From assembly GCA_016584305.1 (NCBI GenBank), contig JACEEZ010023634.1:1912779-1976778 (forward strand): 64,000 nucleotides of DNA, read 5' to 3'. Position numbers and translations under genes: made by a program. Origin of the DNA: Chionoecetes opilio. Lineage: Eukaryota; Arthropoda; Malacostraca; Decapoda; Majidae. The notes beneath the pieces are model-generated. The model did not search any database, was not told the origin of the DNA, and was given only the letters and a program-made list of their open reading frames with translations. Within the stretch, counting starts at the first letter, position 1; each line of letters starts with the position of its first letter. This document shows, in pieces, positions 33,235-44,141 of this stretch.

Positions 33235-33727
33235 CTTTTTTTTCTTCTATTATTTCTTCTCCCTCCTCTTCCTTCCCCCTTTTCATCCTCCACACACACA
33301 TCATAGCCAGTATGTGATATTATCGTGAATAACGACACTTTTTTTTTCTGGTGTGTTTTGATATGTTTAGAATTAATCTGCTAACCGTTTCTGTCGCAAA
33401 TCATATCTATTCCGCCCAGCCCAACCCCTATATATATAGTATATATATAGCCCACACCTATATATATATACATAGTGTATTATACAGCCTAATATACTAT
33501 ATACAGTCTAAAATATATAATATATAACCAATAATATAACCATTGTTGTTATGGTGACGGAGAAAATTGCGGGCTAAGACGACCCCAACCCTGCCTTAGT
33601 TTACACTCGCTGCACTGTCTTAGGCGGAGCGAACTTTGCTTCCAAAAATGTCCACCTAGCGCTAAGATGGTCTTAGTAGTGTTCCAAAATGCCACCCCAG
33701 ATATTGTGCGTGACTTTATTTAAATAA

Positions 33728-33803
33728 TATATTTGTAGAGAGAGAAAAAAAAAAGAGAGAGAGAGTATAAGATTAATTTATTAAATTATAAGCTGTATAA
33801 TTA

Positions 33804-33867
<64 letters not shown>

Positions 33868-33939
33868 TAGAGAGAGAGAGAGAGAGAGAGAATAAGATGA
33901 ATGAGAGAATAAGATGAAAGAGAGAGAATAAGATGAAGA

Positions 33940-34030
<91 letters not shown>

Positions 34031-34053
34031 ATGAGAGAGAGAATAAGATGAAT

Positions 34054-34085
<32 letters not shown>

Positions 34086-34158
34086 GAGAGAGAGATGAAG
34101 CTCATTTTGGGGACATTGTGCGTGACTTTATTTAAATAATATATTAGAGAGGGAGGAT

Positions 34159-34194
<36 letters not shown>

Positions 34195-34228
34195 AACATG
34201 AATTTATTAAATTATAAGCTGTATAATT

Positions 34229-34283
<55 letters not shown>

Positions 34284-34288
34284 ATGGA

Positions 34289-34323
<35 letters not shown>

Positions 34324-34420
34324 GGAGAGAGAGAAGAAGATGAGGAGAGAGAGAGAGAGAGAGAGGAGAGGAGGGGAGAGAGGAGAGAGGAGAGAGAGGA
34401 GAGAGAGAGAGAAGAGAGAG

Positions 34421-34465
<45 letters not shown>

Positions 34466-34556
34466 AGAGAGGAGAGAGAGAGAGAGAGAGGAGAGAGAGG
34501 ATAAGATGAGAGAGAGAGAGAGAAATAAGATGAATGAGAGAGAGAGAGAAGATAGA

Positions 34557-34603
<47 letters not shown>

Positions 34604-34606
34604 GAG

Positions 34607-34644
<38 letters not shown>

Positions 34645-34871
34645 CCAGACTGCACCAGGCCGGCCGATGCACCAGACTGACATGCACCAGGCCGCCACAC
34701 TCCACATCTTCAAGTGTGCAGTGAATGCCTGGCTGATGCCATCTGGACATAATTAGTCAACTAAATGTGCAGACTAAAGATAGTTATCGGAACCTCACCG
34801 GGAACTTTTGACTGTAAAATTAATACCAAATAAAAAAATAAAAAAAGAAAAAAAAAGAGAATAAGATGAAT

Positions 34872-34910
<39 letters not shown>

Positions 34911-34959
34911 TAAGATGAAAGAGAGAGAATAAGATGAATCAGAGAGAGAGAATAAGATG

Positions 34960-35039
<80 letters not shown>

Positions 35040-35090
35040 TAAGATGAATGAGAGAGAGAGAGAGAGTATAAGATGAATGAGGGAGAATGA
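33728..35090 (+). repeat. (GA)n mega-tract with tandem duplication
   Basis: More than 1.3 kb of GA repeats broken by GATGAATGA/ATAAGATGAA interruptions. A block beginning ATTGTGCGTGACTTTATTTA and including AAATTATAAGCTGTATAATT occurs twice (about 33703-33805 and 34108-34230), showing a 400-base tandem duplication. ORFs of up to 325 codons here are Ser-Leu or Arg-Glu shadows. Confidence 0.95.
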
Positions 35091-35287
35091 TTACCCGTAA
35101 ATATTGTGTGTGGACGTCTGAGTATAAGCCCCTCCCACACCCCCGCCCTCACCGCGCGCTGATTGGTTCCAATTTCCCCTGATCCCGTATAGACTTCGGC
35201 AATATGCGTCCCGGGTGGAGCGGGAACAGTTGGGCTGTTAACCTTAAAACCCGAGCCCCCGTCCACCCAGCAGTGAATGGGTACCGG

Positions 35288-36460
35288 CAGAGCTGGGCAC
35301 GTTCCTGGATTTGGGGTAGTCCGTACCTGTACTTCCGTACTTCGGGACGCGGGTCGTCCGTACCTGTACTTCCGTACCTTATTTTACTTTGTTCTGTCCG
35401 TACCCGTACCTCCGTACCTCCGTACCTGTACCCTATAACTATTAAAACGCGCCTGAAAAAATATAGTCAGTACCTCAAAAATAAAACAAAATACAAGGCT
35501 ATAATACATCAGAGCTTCATAAATATATATAGCAATATATATTTACCATCAAATAATCATCAAATCAATTAAAATACAGACTTCCCCTCCAGTGTGTCAT
35601 TCTCTGTCCTGACATATGAGTCAAAGACAAAGAACCTGCAATTTTTTTAAGTTTTAATTGACACGATGCGATAGGCGATAAGAACATTAACTTATTAAGA
35701 TCATAAGATGTCAACTTAAAAATATTAAATTAGTAAAATACTGCAATAGAACAGTTAGATTTGTCTTACTTCTCAAGGTGCCACAGCATAGCCTTTAGCT
35801 GTCTGGTGCCCTCCTGCCTCTTCCTTTGATCCTCCTGCTCAGTCCCACTCTCCTCTATGTCCTGGGTGAACAGCTGGGAGGAGTCCAGCTCCACGTCAGA
35901 CAAAGAAATATCTGACGTCCCCTGTGGTGTATGGGTTCTGGACGCAGATGGTGCAGGCGTGCTGGTTCTGTAGCTCACACTACTACAGCTACTATCCCCA
36001 GACACACTCCTGCTCCTGTCGCTATCACTTCTTTTCACGTATTTGTCCATGTTTAGTTGTAAACACTAAACAGTAAGCAATAGCAGTGAAACTTTGAAAC
36101 GCGTTGCCGGGTGATGTGACTGTAAACATAAAACGTTGTTGATTTTGAGCTTGATGCCGCACGTTTGGTGTTTACCAGGCACCACAGATGCACGGATCTC
36201 GCCTTAGGAAATGATCAGCTGACAGCTAGTGGCAAATTGCCCGCCAAAACGCGTGAAAGTTATTCTGTGGACTGTTTTTTCGTCTTCGTTTTTTTTTTTT
36301 TCATCATAGAAAATATCAGGTACGGAAGTACGGACCCAAAATTTCGCAGGTCCGTACCTGTTACTTCCGTACCTTTGAAAAACTTTCCGTACCTCCGGAC
36401 TTCCGGACCTAGTTTGGAAGTCCGGAGGTACGGACAGAGGTACGGAAGTGCCCAGCTCTG
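35288..36460. mobile_element. hAT element (CAGAGCTGGGCAC ends, 8-bp target duplication)
   Basis: Ends CAGAGCTGGGCACGTTCC and GGAAGTGCCCAGCTCTG, flanked by GGTACCGG on both sides (35280-35287 and 36461-36468). Subterminal repeats of CCGTACCTGTACTTCCGTAC occur at both ends. The 8-base duplication and the CAG...CTG termini are hAT features. Non-autonomous. Confidence 0.9.
35766..36050 (-). CDS. hypothetical 94-aa ORF inside the hAT element
   Basis: Starts MDKYVKRSDSDRSRSVSGDS and is Ser/Thr/Asp/Glu-rich, then basic at the end (RKRQEGTRQLKAMLWHLEK). No domain is recognised. Codon use looks protein-like and unbiased by repeats, and it lies centrally in the hAT element. It may be the first exon of a lost transposase gene, or a short accessory ORF. 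Function unknown. Confidence 0.4.
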   Translation of the reverse strand: MDKYVKRSDSDRSRSVSGDSSCSSVSYRTSTPAPSASRTHTPQGTSDISLSDVELDSSQLFTQDIEESGTEQEDQRKRQEGTRQLKAMLWHLEK

Positions 36461-37039
36461 GGTACCGGGTGTTAGCTGGGGGTTTGTAACCCGCCTCCCG
36501 GGGTGCTGGCTTCGGCCAACACTATAAGCACTAGCAGACAGCTCCCTAGGGGTAGTCTGCGAGAGAGCTGTCTGGTTACAGTAGAGATCCATCTCAGCTG
36601 CGTCAATAACTGACGAAATTCTTCAAACATCATCATCAAACATCAATCAGGGACCCTTCCTTATCGCTTTATACAGGATACATCGATTTGTTGTGTCAAG
36701 CCAGATGCCAGCTGAGTAATCAGCTGATTAATGTTTGTAAACAATTTATCTCGTGGCAGCCTTGTGATTGGCTGATAGATCTGAATAGATAATATAAACA
36801 CTGCTGTGATTCGCTATTAGCGAGGATGATGTCATTGTATTCGCCAGCCAATCAGCTGTCTCTGTGGAGATACTCAGAGATACTCCTCCTTGCGCCCGGC
36901 GTAAGTCCATCTCGGCGGATTATTCAAACAGCCTCAGTGCAAGAGGCTGCTCCGGCGAGGGTTGCGCCGGAGTAGCATTTACGCCATACTTACGCCGCTT
37001 GACTTACGCTATTTTGCTGGATCTGGCCCTCGCAGTTTT

Positions 37040-37335
37040 GCGGCAGATAACGATAATTATCGTACATGTACGATAAATTTACCTCCGGTTTTCTCTTTAT
37101 GAAGCTGAAAGCCTTTCTCACATCCCTCTCTCCTTTGCATCATTATCTTCATCATCATCATCATTTAATAACCTTATACCTATATATATTATAGGGTTAG
37201 GGTATAACTACCCATGTGTTACTTGTTACAAGTATTTGCTCATTTCCTTGGTTTTATCTTTGCCAAATACCATAGACTACAAGAGAGAGAGAGATGGGAA
37301 GGCACGTGATTATTCCTCCTGTCTGGGAATTAACA
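37040..37335. other. no recognised gene
   Basis: Includes short ATC repeats (37140-37165) and a TATA run (37180-37192). Nothing coding. Confidence 0.4.
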
Positions 37336-37339
37336 ATAA

Positions 37340-37361
37340 CTCTCTCTCTCTCTTTTCCCCT

Positions 37362-37449
<88 letters not shown>

Positions 37450-37584
37450 GGTTTGTTTTTGGAATGCAGCCGCTGAACTAAATATGAAAATTATCTTTCG
37501 ATATAAATCAGGTGACTTTGGTATGGTAAGAGAAAATGCTGTATATGGTTCAGTAGCAGTATTACAAAAGGGAGCTAAGTAAGA

Positions 37585-37639
<55 letters not shown>

Positions 37640-37731
37640 GTGTATGTTCACTGATGATATCCTCGCAAAGAAAAAGAATCACGTGCCTTCCCATCTTCTC
37701 TCTCTCTCTCCTCTCTCTCTCTCTTTTCTCT

Positions 37732-37787
<56 letters not shown>

Positions 37788-37935
37788 CTCTCTCTCTCTC
37801 TATTATATATATAATATGTATATATCTTTTATCTGTAATAATATAAACGAAAGTGTGTGTGTGTGGTGTGGTGTTGTGTTTTGTGTTGGTGGTGTGTGTG
37901 TGTCTGTGTCTGTCTGTCTGTCTGTCTGTCTGTCC
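37340..37935 (+). repeat. (CT)n, (GA)n and TG/TCTG microsatellites
   Basis: CT tract 37340-37447, GA tract 37587-37636, CT tract 37698-37801, then TG/TCTG 37852-37934. A short phrase AATCACGTGCCTTCCCATCT at 37677-37696 is the reverse complement of 37291-37310, so the two CT blocks face each other in an inverted arrangement. Confidence 0.9.
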
Positions 37936-38726
37936 GCGATAGGTGCTGCCCCCTGTGGCGGAATCCCATCATATGTCACAGTTTTGGAATCAGGTTGACC
38001 AGGGGAAGGTTTTAAACCCACTTATAGGATGATCCGATCACTTTTTTTTCTTCCTTTTTTTAGCAGCCTATTAGCGAGAACTGAAGAAAAAAAGTGAGTT
38101 GCGAGAATTCCAATGATCTGAAACTCGAGAAATGCCAGTGGTCGCTGGCAGTTTTAACTCAAAGGTTGGTCTACTGTGTTTTGGCTCCGCGACTAATATT
38201 TTTCATAAATTAATTTCACGATAAACATTGATGCACTGCATCTGAATACCAAAAAATATAGTTCTTCTGTTGTTCTACTAATTATATGGATGACATGCAT
38301 TACGATGGAACATTCTATAATAGCAATTTAATGCAAATTACTCGCCTCGAGTAGCAAAGCTTAATATATTTTTTACATGTATATTGTGGCATGTAAAATT
38401 TGGGCGATGTTCACACTGTTTTCTAAGACAGTACTACTGCGTCTGACAAACGCTTGTCAAAATACAATAAGCAATGCCTTGGAAAAACGAAGAATAAAGA
38501 ATGCCGAAATCGGCTTGTTGCTGCGACAATGTAGGTTATAATTGTGGAGGCGACGTGCCACGGCGGGGAGTGGTGGCGGGGAGATTGAATCAAAACATTG
38601 CCACTTCACGCGTCGACTCATTGCACTTCCAGGCTTTCTATCTGATTGATACACAATAATAACAGGAAACTATGACTGCCTAGATGTAGATAACTTCTAA
38701 ACATACGTTATTGACTATATAATATC

Positions 38727-41324
38727 CAGTGGCGTCACCATGAAAAAAAATTTGGGGGGCTTTAGCCCCGGGGTGGTGATGGGCGAGCGCAGCGAGCCTA
38801 TCCAGCTGGGGGTCGGGGGGTAATTTTGAAAATTAATCAGTTCCAGGGTAATTTTGAGGCCAAAAAAAGAGAAGAAAGTGGAATTAAGCTTTAATTACAT
38901 GACACATAAATTAATAGAGTTACACCATGCATCATACCATATTAACTAAATTTGATAATTTGAAGAAAATTTTATTGTTTATACAAAATAATAAAATTGC
39001 CATTTTTCTCTCTTATACAAAATAATAAAATTGCCATTTTTCTCTCTCCACTAACAACCACAAAGGAATTGCACAATGTATGTTTTTGGTTTGTTTCTCA
39101 GTAAGGTTTTATCTTGATAATGAAAAAAATATATAAATATAAACTTACAATATATTCAAGGTATTTCCCTTATTGCACAAAAACAGGTACATGGGATACT
39201 GTAGTTAAAACAGAATAAAGAATGATCATGATAAAGTAACTAAAACCCGATTTAACCTGCCTCCCACTGCCTTACCGGGCACCCACCCCCTTAAACCCGA
39301 TACCACGTTTTAAACCCTGCCCCCCGCCCGTGTTACCCTCCCCTCCACTCCCTTACCCGGCTCCCACTCCTTTAACCGCCTCCCTCCGTTTTAAACCTGC
39401 CCCGTCCTGTGTTCCCCTGCCACCCCCCCTTTACCCTGGCTCCACTCCCTTTAAACCCTGATACCACTGTTTTAAAATGCCCCCCCCTTGTTACCCTGCC
39501 ACCCACTGCCTTACCCGGCTCCCACGCCTTTAACCCTGATACACGTTTTAACCTCCCTCCCGCCTTTTTTACCCGCCCCCACTGCCTACCCTGGCTCCCA
39601 CGCCTTAACCTGCATACCACTGTTTAAAACCTCCCTCCCGCCCGTGTTACCCTGCCCCCACTGCCTTCCCCGGGCCCACCCACTCCTTAACCTGCTACCA
39701 CTGTTTTAAAAACCTGCCCCCCGCCCCGTGTACCCGCCTCCCACTCCCCCTTCCCCGGCTCCCACTCCCTTAAACCCTGCCTCCCATCCTGTTTTAAACC
39801 TGCCCCCCGTCCTGTGTTACCCTGCCACCCACTGCCTTCCCCTGGCTCCCATGCCTTAAACCCTGCCTCCCACCCTGTGTTAACCTGCTCCCGTCCTGTT
39901 TTACCCTGCCCCCCCACTGCCTTACCCTGGCACCCACTCCCTTAACCGCATACCACTGTGAACCTGCCCCCCGCCCGGTTCCCCTGCCCCCGCCCGTGTT
40001 ACCCTGCCTCCCCCTCCTTTACCTGGCCCCCCCACGCTTAACCTGCCCCCCCTTCTGTGTTAACCTGCCTCCGTCCTGTGTTACCCTGCCCCCCACCCCC
40101 CTTACCCTGGTCCCACCCCTTTAACCTGCCCCCCCACCTGGTTAACCTGCCCCCCGTCCGTGTTCCCCTCCCCCCATGCCTTTACCCTGGCTCCCACTCC
40201 CTTAACCTGCCCCCCGTCCTGTTTAAACCGCCCCCCGTCCTGTGTTACCCTGCCCCCCCAGCCTTAACTGCCTCCCGCCCGGGGTTTTTCCCCGCCCCCA
40301 CTCCTTCCCCTGGTCCCCTCCCCTTTCCCTGCCTACCACGTGTTAACAAGCCTCCGTCTGTGTTGCCCGCCCTCCCACTGCCTTTACCTCCCTACCCTGT
40401 TTTAAAAAGCCCCCCGCCCTGTGTTCCCCTGCCCCCCATGCCTCCCCTGCCCCCCCATGCCTTTAGCCTACCACTGTGTTAACAAGCCCCCCCGTCCTGG
40501 TTACCCTGCCCCCACTGCCTACCTGCCCCCACCCTTTACCTGCCTCCCATCCTGTGTTAACTGCCTCCCGTCCGTGTTACCCTGCCCCCAAATCCCTTAC
40601 CCGGGTTTCCCCATGCCTTAACCGCCTCCCGTCCGTTTTAACCTGCCCCCCGCCTGTGAAACCCTGCCTCCCCCCCTGTGTTACCCTCCCCACCCATGCC
40701 TTCCCCGGTTCCCATGCCTAACCTGCCCCCCGCCCTGTTTTCCCCTGCCCCCACTGCCTTTACCTGCCTACACTGGTTAACAAGCCTCCCGTCGGTTACC
40801 CTGCCTCCACCCCTTTACCTGGCTCCACTCCCTTTTACCTGCCTCCCATCCGGGTTTTAAACCTGCCCCCGCCCGGGTTACCCTGCCACCCATGCCTTAC
40901 CCGGGTTTCCACTGCCAAAACCTGCCTCCCGTCCTGTGTTAACCTCCTCCGTCTGTGTTACCCTGCCCCCCCACTCCTAAACCTGCCCCCCCACTGTTTT
41001 AAACCCTGCCTCCCGTCCGTGTTCCCCTGCCTCCCACTGCCTACCCGGCCCCACCCCTTTACCCCCTACCACTGTGTTAACATGCTCCCGCCCGTAGAAA
41101 TACTGAAATTTTCAATTTTGTTAGCAAACATATTTCAACATTTAAATGAAACATAAACCCAATTTTTCTAAAAAAGTGTGAAAAATAAGGTTTTGTCTGG
41201 CATAAAAAAATTGGAAAATACCTTTTTATTGTTTTGGGTAGAGGTACTAGCAGCAATTTTGGGGGGGTGAGTCCTTGACTTGGGGGGGCTAAGTCCCCTT
41301 TTGCCCCCCCCCCGGTGACGCCAG
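38727..41324. mobile_element. TIR element with CAGTGGCGTCACC ends filled with C-rich minisatellite
   Basis: Left end CAGTGGCGTCACCATG, right end GGTGACGCCAG. It splits MITE copy 3 at about 38726. The subterminal GAGCGCAGCGAGCCT phrase is shared in type with the CAAGGGCGTAGCCAG elements. The interior from 39240 is minisatellite. A short minus-strand ORF near 41355 is AT-rich and not recognised. Confidence 0.65.
39240..41095 (+). repeat. C-rich minisatellite, strongly irregular
   Basis: Built from phrases such as CCTGCCTCCCACTGCCTTAC, CCGTCCTGTGTTACCCTGCC and CTCCCACTCCCTTAACCTGC, in units of roughly 30 bases. Neighbouring units differ mainly by missing or extra C, T and G in runs. ORFs up to 141 codons in this tract (Pro-rich) are shadows. 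Confidence 0.85.
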
Positions 41325-41584
41325 AAATATATAGAGTGGTTTTCCGCCTCCTCAACTATAACCTCCTTGGTTTTTTTGGTTAATCAATGTTTACAGAATC
41401 AGGCTTCTAACAATATCATATAGAAAAAATCGTTCTTAAAATTATTTCTTTGGTTTTAAGTGCAGGGAATAAGCCCCTTTTTGTTTTTCCCGTAGACCAA
41501 CTTATTTTCAAAAAAGTGGTTAAAAAATGCAGCGCCCCTGGCATTTTGGGTTCCCGTTTTCCGAATTGAGGAAACCCTTTTGTA

Positions 41585-41765
41585 GGGGATGGGTAATAGG
41601 TGAGTGAAGGGTGGGGGGATGGGTGAGTGAAGGGTGGGGGTGAGCGGATGGGGGGAGGGGAAAAGGTGGGGGGGAGGGGAAATGGGTGAGTGAAGGGTGT
41701 TGGTGATGTTAATGGGTGAGTGAATGGGTGGGGGGTAATGGGTGAGTGAATGGGTGGGGGGAATA
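41585..41765 (+). repeat. GGGTGAGTGAAGGGTGGGGG minisatellite
   Basis: Units of ATGGGTGAGTGAAGGGTGGG repeated about seven times with variation. Confidence 0.85.
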
Positions 41766-41965
41766 CTACATTTCAGGGAAGTTAGAAGGGGCTATCTGGA
41801 GAGTCTGTGTTTGGTGGGCCGAGGTGGTGGGTAATGGGTCTATCTGGAAAGCCTGTGTTTGGTGGGCCTTCGGCCCACCAAACACAGGTGGTGGGCCAGA
41901 GGCCCGGTGGGCCAGAGGCCCGGCTATTGGTGGGCCAGAGGCCCACCAATAGCCCTCCGCAGGAG
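41766..41965. repeat. inverted TTGGTGGGCC repeats
   Basis: Several TTTGGTGGGCC units and their complements make short hairpins at 41860-41888 and 41925-41956. The beginning repeats a piece of the MITE at 17822-18326. Confidence 0.65.
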
Positions 41966-41989
41966 CTAGCCAAAAAGTCCGCCCGGCGG

Positions 41990-42356
41990 ACCCGGTCGCT
42001 ACCTGGCGGGGTAGCGAAAGCCACGACACCGTAACATTATAAGTGGCCAGGGCGAGGATGTAAAAGTCATATCGCAATATTTTTCTTGCTCTTATTTGAG
42101 GATGGGCATCCACTTGACGTTTGATGACATTTAGGGTGCTTGCTGATGTTTTACATCCTCACCCTGGCCACTTATAATGTTACGGTGTCGCGGCTGTCGC
42201 CACCCCGCCAGGCCATCCCGAAACTCCACCCACTTATGCACAAATTTCCTCGTAACATCCACAATCCTTGATATTTCTTCCACTGGCCTCTCTGCCTTGT
42301 GTAGAGATACAATAATTTTAATTTGCTCCTTTGTTAGGTCTTTCTTGCCACCCATT
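41990..42356 (-). pseudogene. Tc1/mariner-type transposase N-terminal fragment with inverted duplicate
   Basis: A minus-strand frame from 42355 reads MGGKKDLTKEQIKIIVSLHK, then a helix-turn-helix (VEEISRIVDVTRKFVHKWV), then RQPRHRNI, resembling the paired-like N-terminus of Tc1 transposases. The end of this coding (42130-42195) recurs inverted at 41995-42058 (GTGTCG.GGCT, TAACATTATAAGTGGCCAGG), forming a hairpin. The catalytic part is absent. Confidence 0.7.
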
Positions 42357-42696
42357 ATGAAAATAATGATAGTTATACCAATGCGCGTCTGTTCAAATTA
42401 CTCGCGGGAAGGAAGGCGATACTTTTTTAAATGCTTCGTCTATAACACTGGTCAACACCAAAAATGGTTCTGAGTTCATTGTGTGTGGGTTGGAAAGCAT
42501 TTTTGCTGCTGATTTCAAAAATGGCATTGCTTTTTCTCTAGCACGTATAGTTTTTGAAATATCGGCATTTTAAATTTTAATAGCTATTATAATTATATAC
42601 GTATATATAATTATATAATTAATCGAAACAATCCCCCTACGTTAATATATATTACTCGTAATTAAATTATGGTGGTGCCTGCGGCTTTATTAGGAC

Positions 42697-44141
42697 CTAA
42701 TGTACATATCTGGCAAAAAATATACTTAAATTATGTTCCAAATATATCCGAAAATGTGCCACATCTTGGAAATATCCGAAAATATGCCAAATCACAGTAA
42801 ATTTTGACTGTATATATACACCTTTTTCACTGTCAACAAGAGGTTTGTACATACAGTTGAACCTGCCAGGTGAGTCTTTCGGTCGTGCTGGCCATTCCTT
42901 TTGTTTGTAATGTTTGCTGTCCGCTCTAGAGTCCCACAAACAAAGAAAACACATGTGCTTAGTGTAACCTAACTGGAGTCCTAGAAGCAAGGATAAGATA
43001 AGATTTTCATCCTATCTAGACACTTTGCAAGTACCAACTACAAGGTTATTGACTATACAAAGCGCCGCCACGTCAGCACGAACTAGGCGGACTCGAACCG
43101 CTGACCGAATGCACAGGGATCTGCACATTGCGAGCTCACGTCTCTACCAACCTTGCCACCCTGACGGGCTAGAAGCAAGGAGATTACCTTCAGGTCCCCA
43201 CACAGATGCCACTGATGTTCTTCATATTTAACAGCAGATAACAAAGTCTTCATAGTTTCATAAGTTTCACTCATTTCATGGCCATGCGCAATTGGAACAC
43301 TCGGAAGCTTATTTCCTTTATGCAGAAGAACGGCCTTTAGCGTGTTTTTTCCTGAATCTATGAACAGCCGCCACTCACTCTTATCATAAGTGTGAGACTC
43401 ACAAAGTTGTTCCATGAGTGTGTCAACATCAAAGCAGTAACAGAGCTTGTGTTCCATCTTGAAGAAGCTTGAAAGTTCTTTATGTCTACGATGAAACGTG
43501 GTGATGAGAACTCCTTCTTGTAGCAAATTCCATTCCTTGAGACGAGATCCAAGGACTTCACTTTTCTCCTTGGGTAGATCTAGGTCCCTAGCAAGGACAT
43601 GTAGCATTTTCTGACTGATGAATTTGGGCTCTCTGTTGTCTGCCATTTCTTGAAAGTCTGTATCCATGGGATTATTCTCCTCGTTCGAATCTGATTCACT
43701 TATAGCACTTGCAATTGGAACATTTGGTATTGGGAGATCAGGACCATGTGGCACAGGCCTGATGGCAGAAGGTACGTCAGGATACCTGATTTTAGCTCGC
43801 GTTTTTACTGAATATCCTTTGATGTTAGTGAGGCAGAAGTAGCAGTCAGTACTGTGATCCTTTTGTTCACGCCAAACCATTGAGATGCCGAATGCCATGC
43901 CTGATGGCCGTTTGCCACGCATCCATTCATTCGAGTGGTTCACACAGGGGGTGCATGCAACGTGAGGGGCCCACTTCTTATCTTGATCACCTATACGGCA
44001 CTTGAAGTAATGCAGATAAGCTGCTTTAACATTCTTTGTAAGAGGTTTCTTCAGACTGTCAGGGGTAAAAATTCCACATATGTAACAAAAACTGTCCGAT
44101 GCATTCACACAGTTACGGCGCTCTATCACAGCCCGGTACAA
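42697..44141 (-). pseudogene. presumed transposase, N-terminal and middle parts, split by a SINE
   Basis: Starts MYRAVIERRNCVNASDSFCY. The N-terminal 115 residues hold several cysteine/histidine pairs (CYICG, HYFKC, HVACTPC, DCYFC) spaced like a zinc-binding domain. A less conserved acidic linker (SDSNEENNPMDTD) follows, then a region with TTFHRRHKELSSFF, then PIAHGHEMSETYETMKTLLS and HLCGDLKVISLLL, matching copy 1. A SINE (42994-43168) interrupts before GYTKHMCFLCLWDSRA. After this the coding ends in unrelated sequence. Nothing here proves the catalytic mechanism. Confidence 0.7.
42994..43168 (-). mobile_element. tRNA-like SINE with 13-bp target duplication
   Basis: CTAGAAGCAAGGA flanks both sides (42981-42993 and 43169-43181). 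On the minus strand it starts GTCAGGGTGGCAAGGTTGGT (box A region), has box B GGTTCGAGTCC, and ends in ATCTT-type repeats. Same family as about 19379-19535. Confidence 0.85.

Larger units (their letters stand above)
32619..35207. mobile_element. Mutator-like non-autonomous element with 9-bp target duplication
   Basis: Left end GCATATTGCCGAAGTCTATC and right end GACTTCGGCAATATGC. The inverted repeat continues for about 110 bases, including AACCAATCAGCGCGCGG and CAGACGTCCACACACAAT. GTCCCGGGT flanks both sides (32610-32618 and 35208-35216). Long TIRs with a 9-bp duplication fit Mutator-like elements. The interior is GA/CT microsatellite plus possibly a further small element (32747-33700, CAGGGTGGGCATTTT/CAAAATGCCACCCCAG). 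No transposase. Confidence 0.8.
32566..36530 (+). mobile_element. tRNA-type SINE split into three pieces by two transposons
   Basis: Pieces 32566-32618, 35208-35287 and 36461 to about 36530 together follow the order of the SINE at 17071-17285. The head is GTAGGGGAAGCACGCTCGGT, the body AACCCGAGCCCCCGTCCACC, and the tail CCTCCCGGGGTGCTGGC. The breaks fall at a 9-base and an 8-base target duplication. Confidence 0.85.
29395..37029. mobile_element. candidate 7.6-kb composite with GGGCCAGATCCAGCAAA ends
   Basis: The left end at 29395 (GGGGCCAGATCCAGCAAA) is matched by the inverted TTTGCTGGATCTGGCCC at about 37013-37029. Both are followed inward by GCGTAAG/GGCGTATG-type motifs and by GAGATACTCCTC. 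No target duplication is evident, so the ends may belong to two separate relatives rather than one element. Confidence 0.4.
38107..41575 (-). mobile_element. AGAGAGAACT-TIR MITE, copy 3, split by another element
   Basis: 38107-38726 closely matches 6660-7290 (the orientation of copy 2). After an insertion, 41330-41575 continues the same MITE but with many indels and substitutions. The ORF at 38457-38654 is the mirrored shadow seen in copies 1 and 2. Confidence 0.8.

Noticed and set aside
33773..34750. 325-codon Ser/Leu ORF and its Arg/Glu partners on the other strand
   Set aside because: Produced entirely by GA/CT microsatellite. No non-repeat domain, start context or splice signal.
40057..40482. 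141-codon proline-rich ORF
   Set aside because: Falls in the irregular C-rich minisatellite with probable sequence errors.
43025..43231. 68-codon plus-strand ORF
   Set aside because: Antisense reading of the SINE inserted in the transposon gene.
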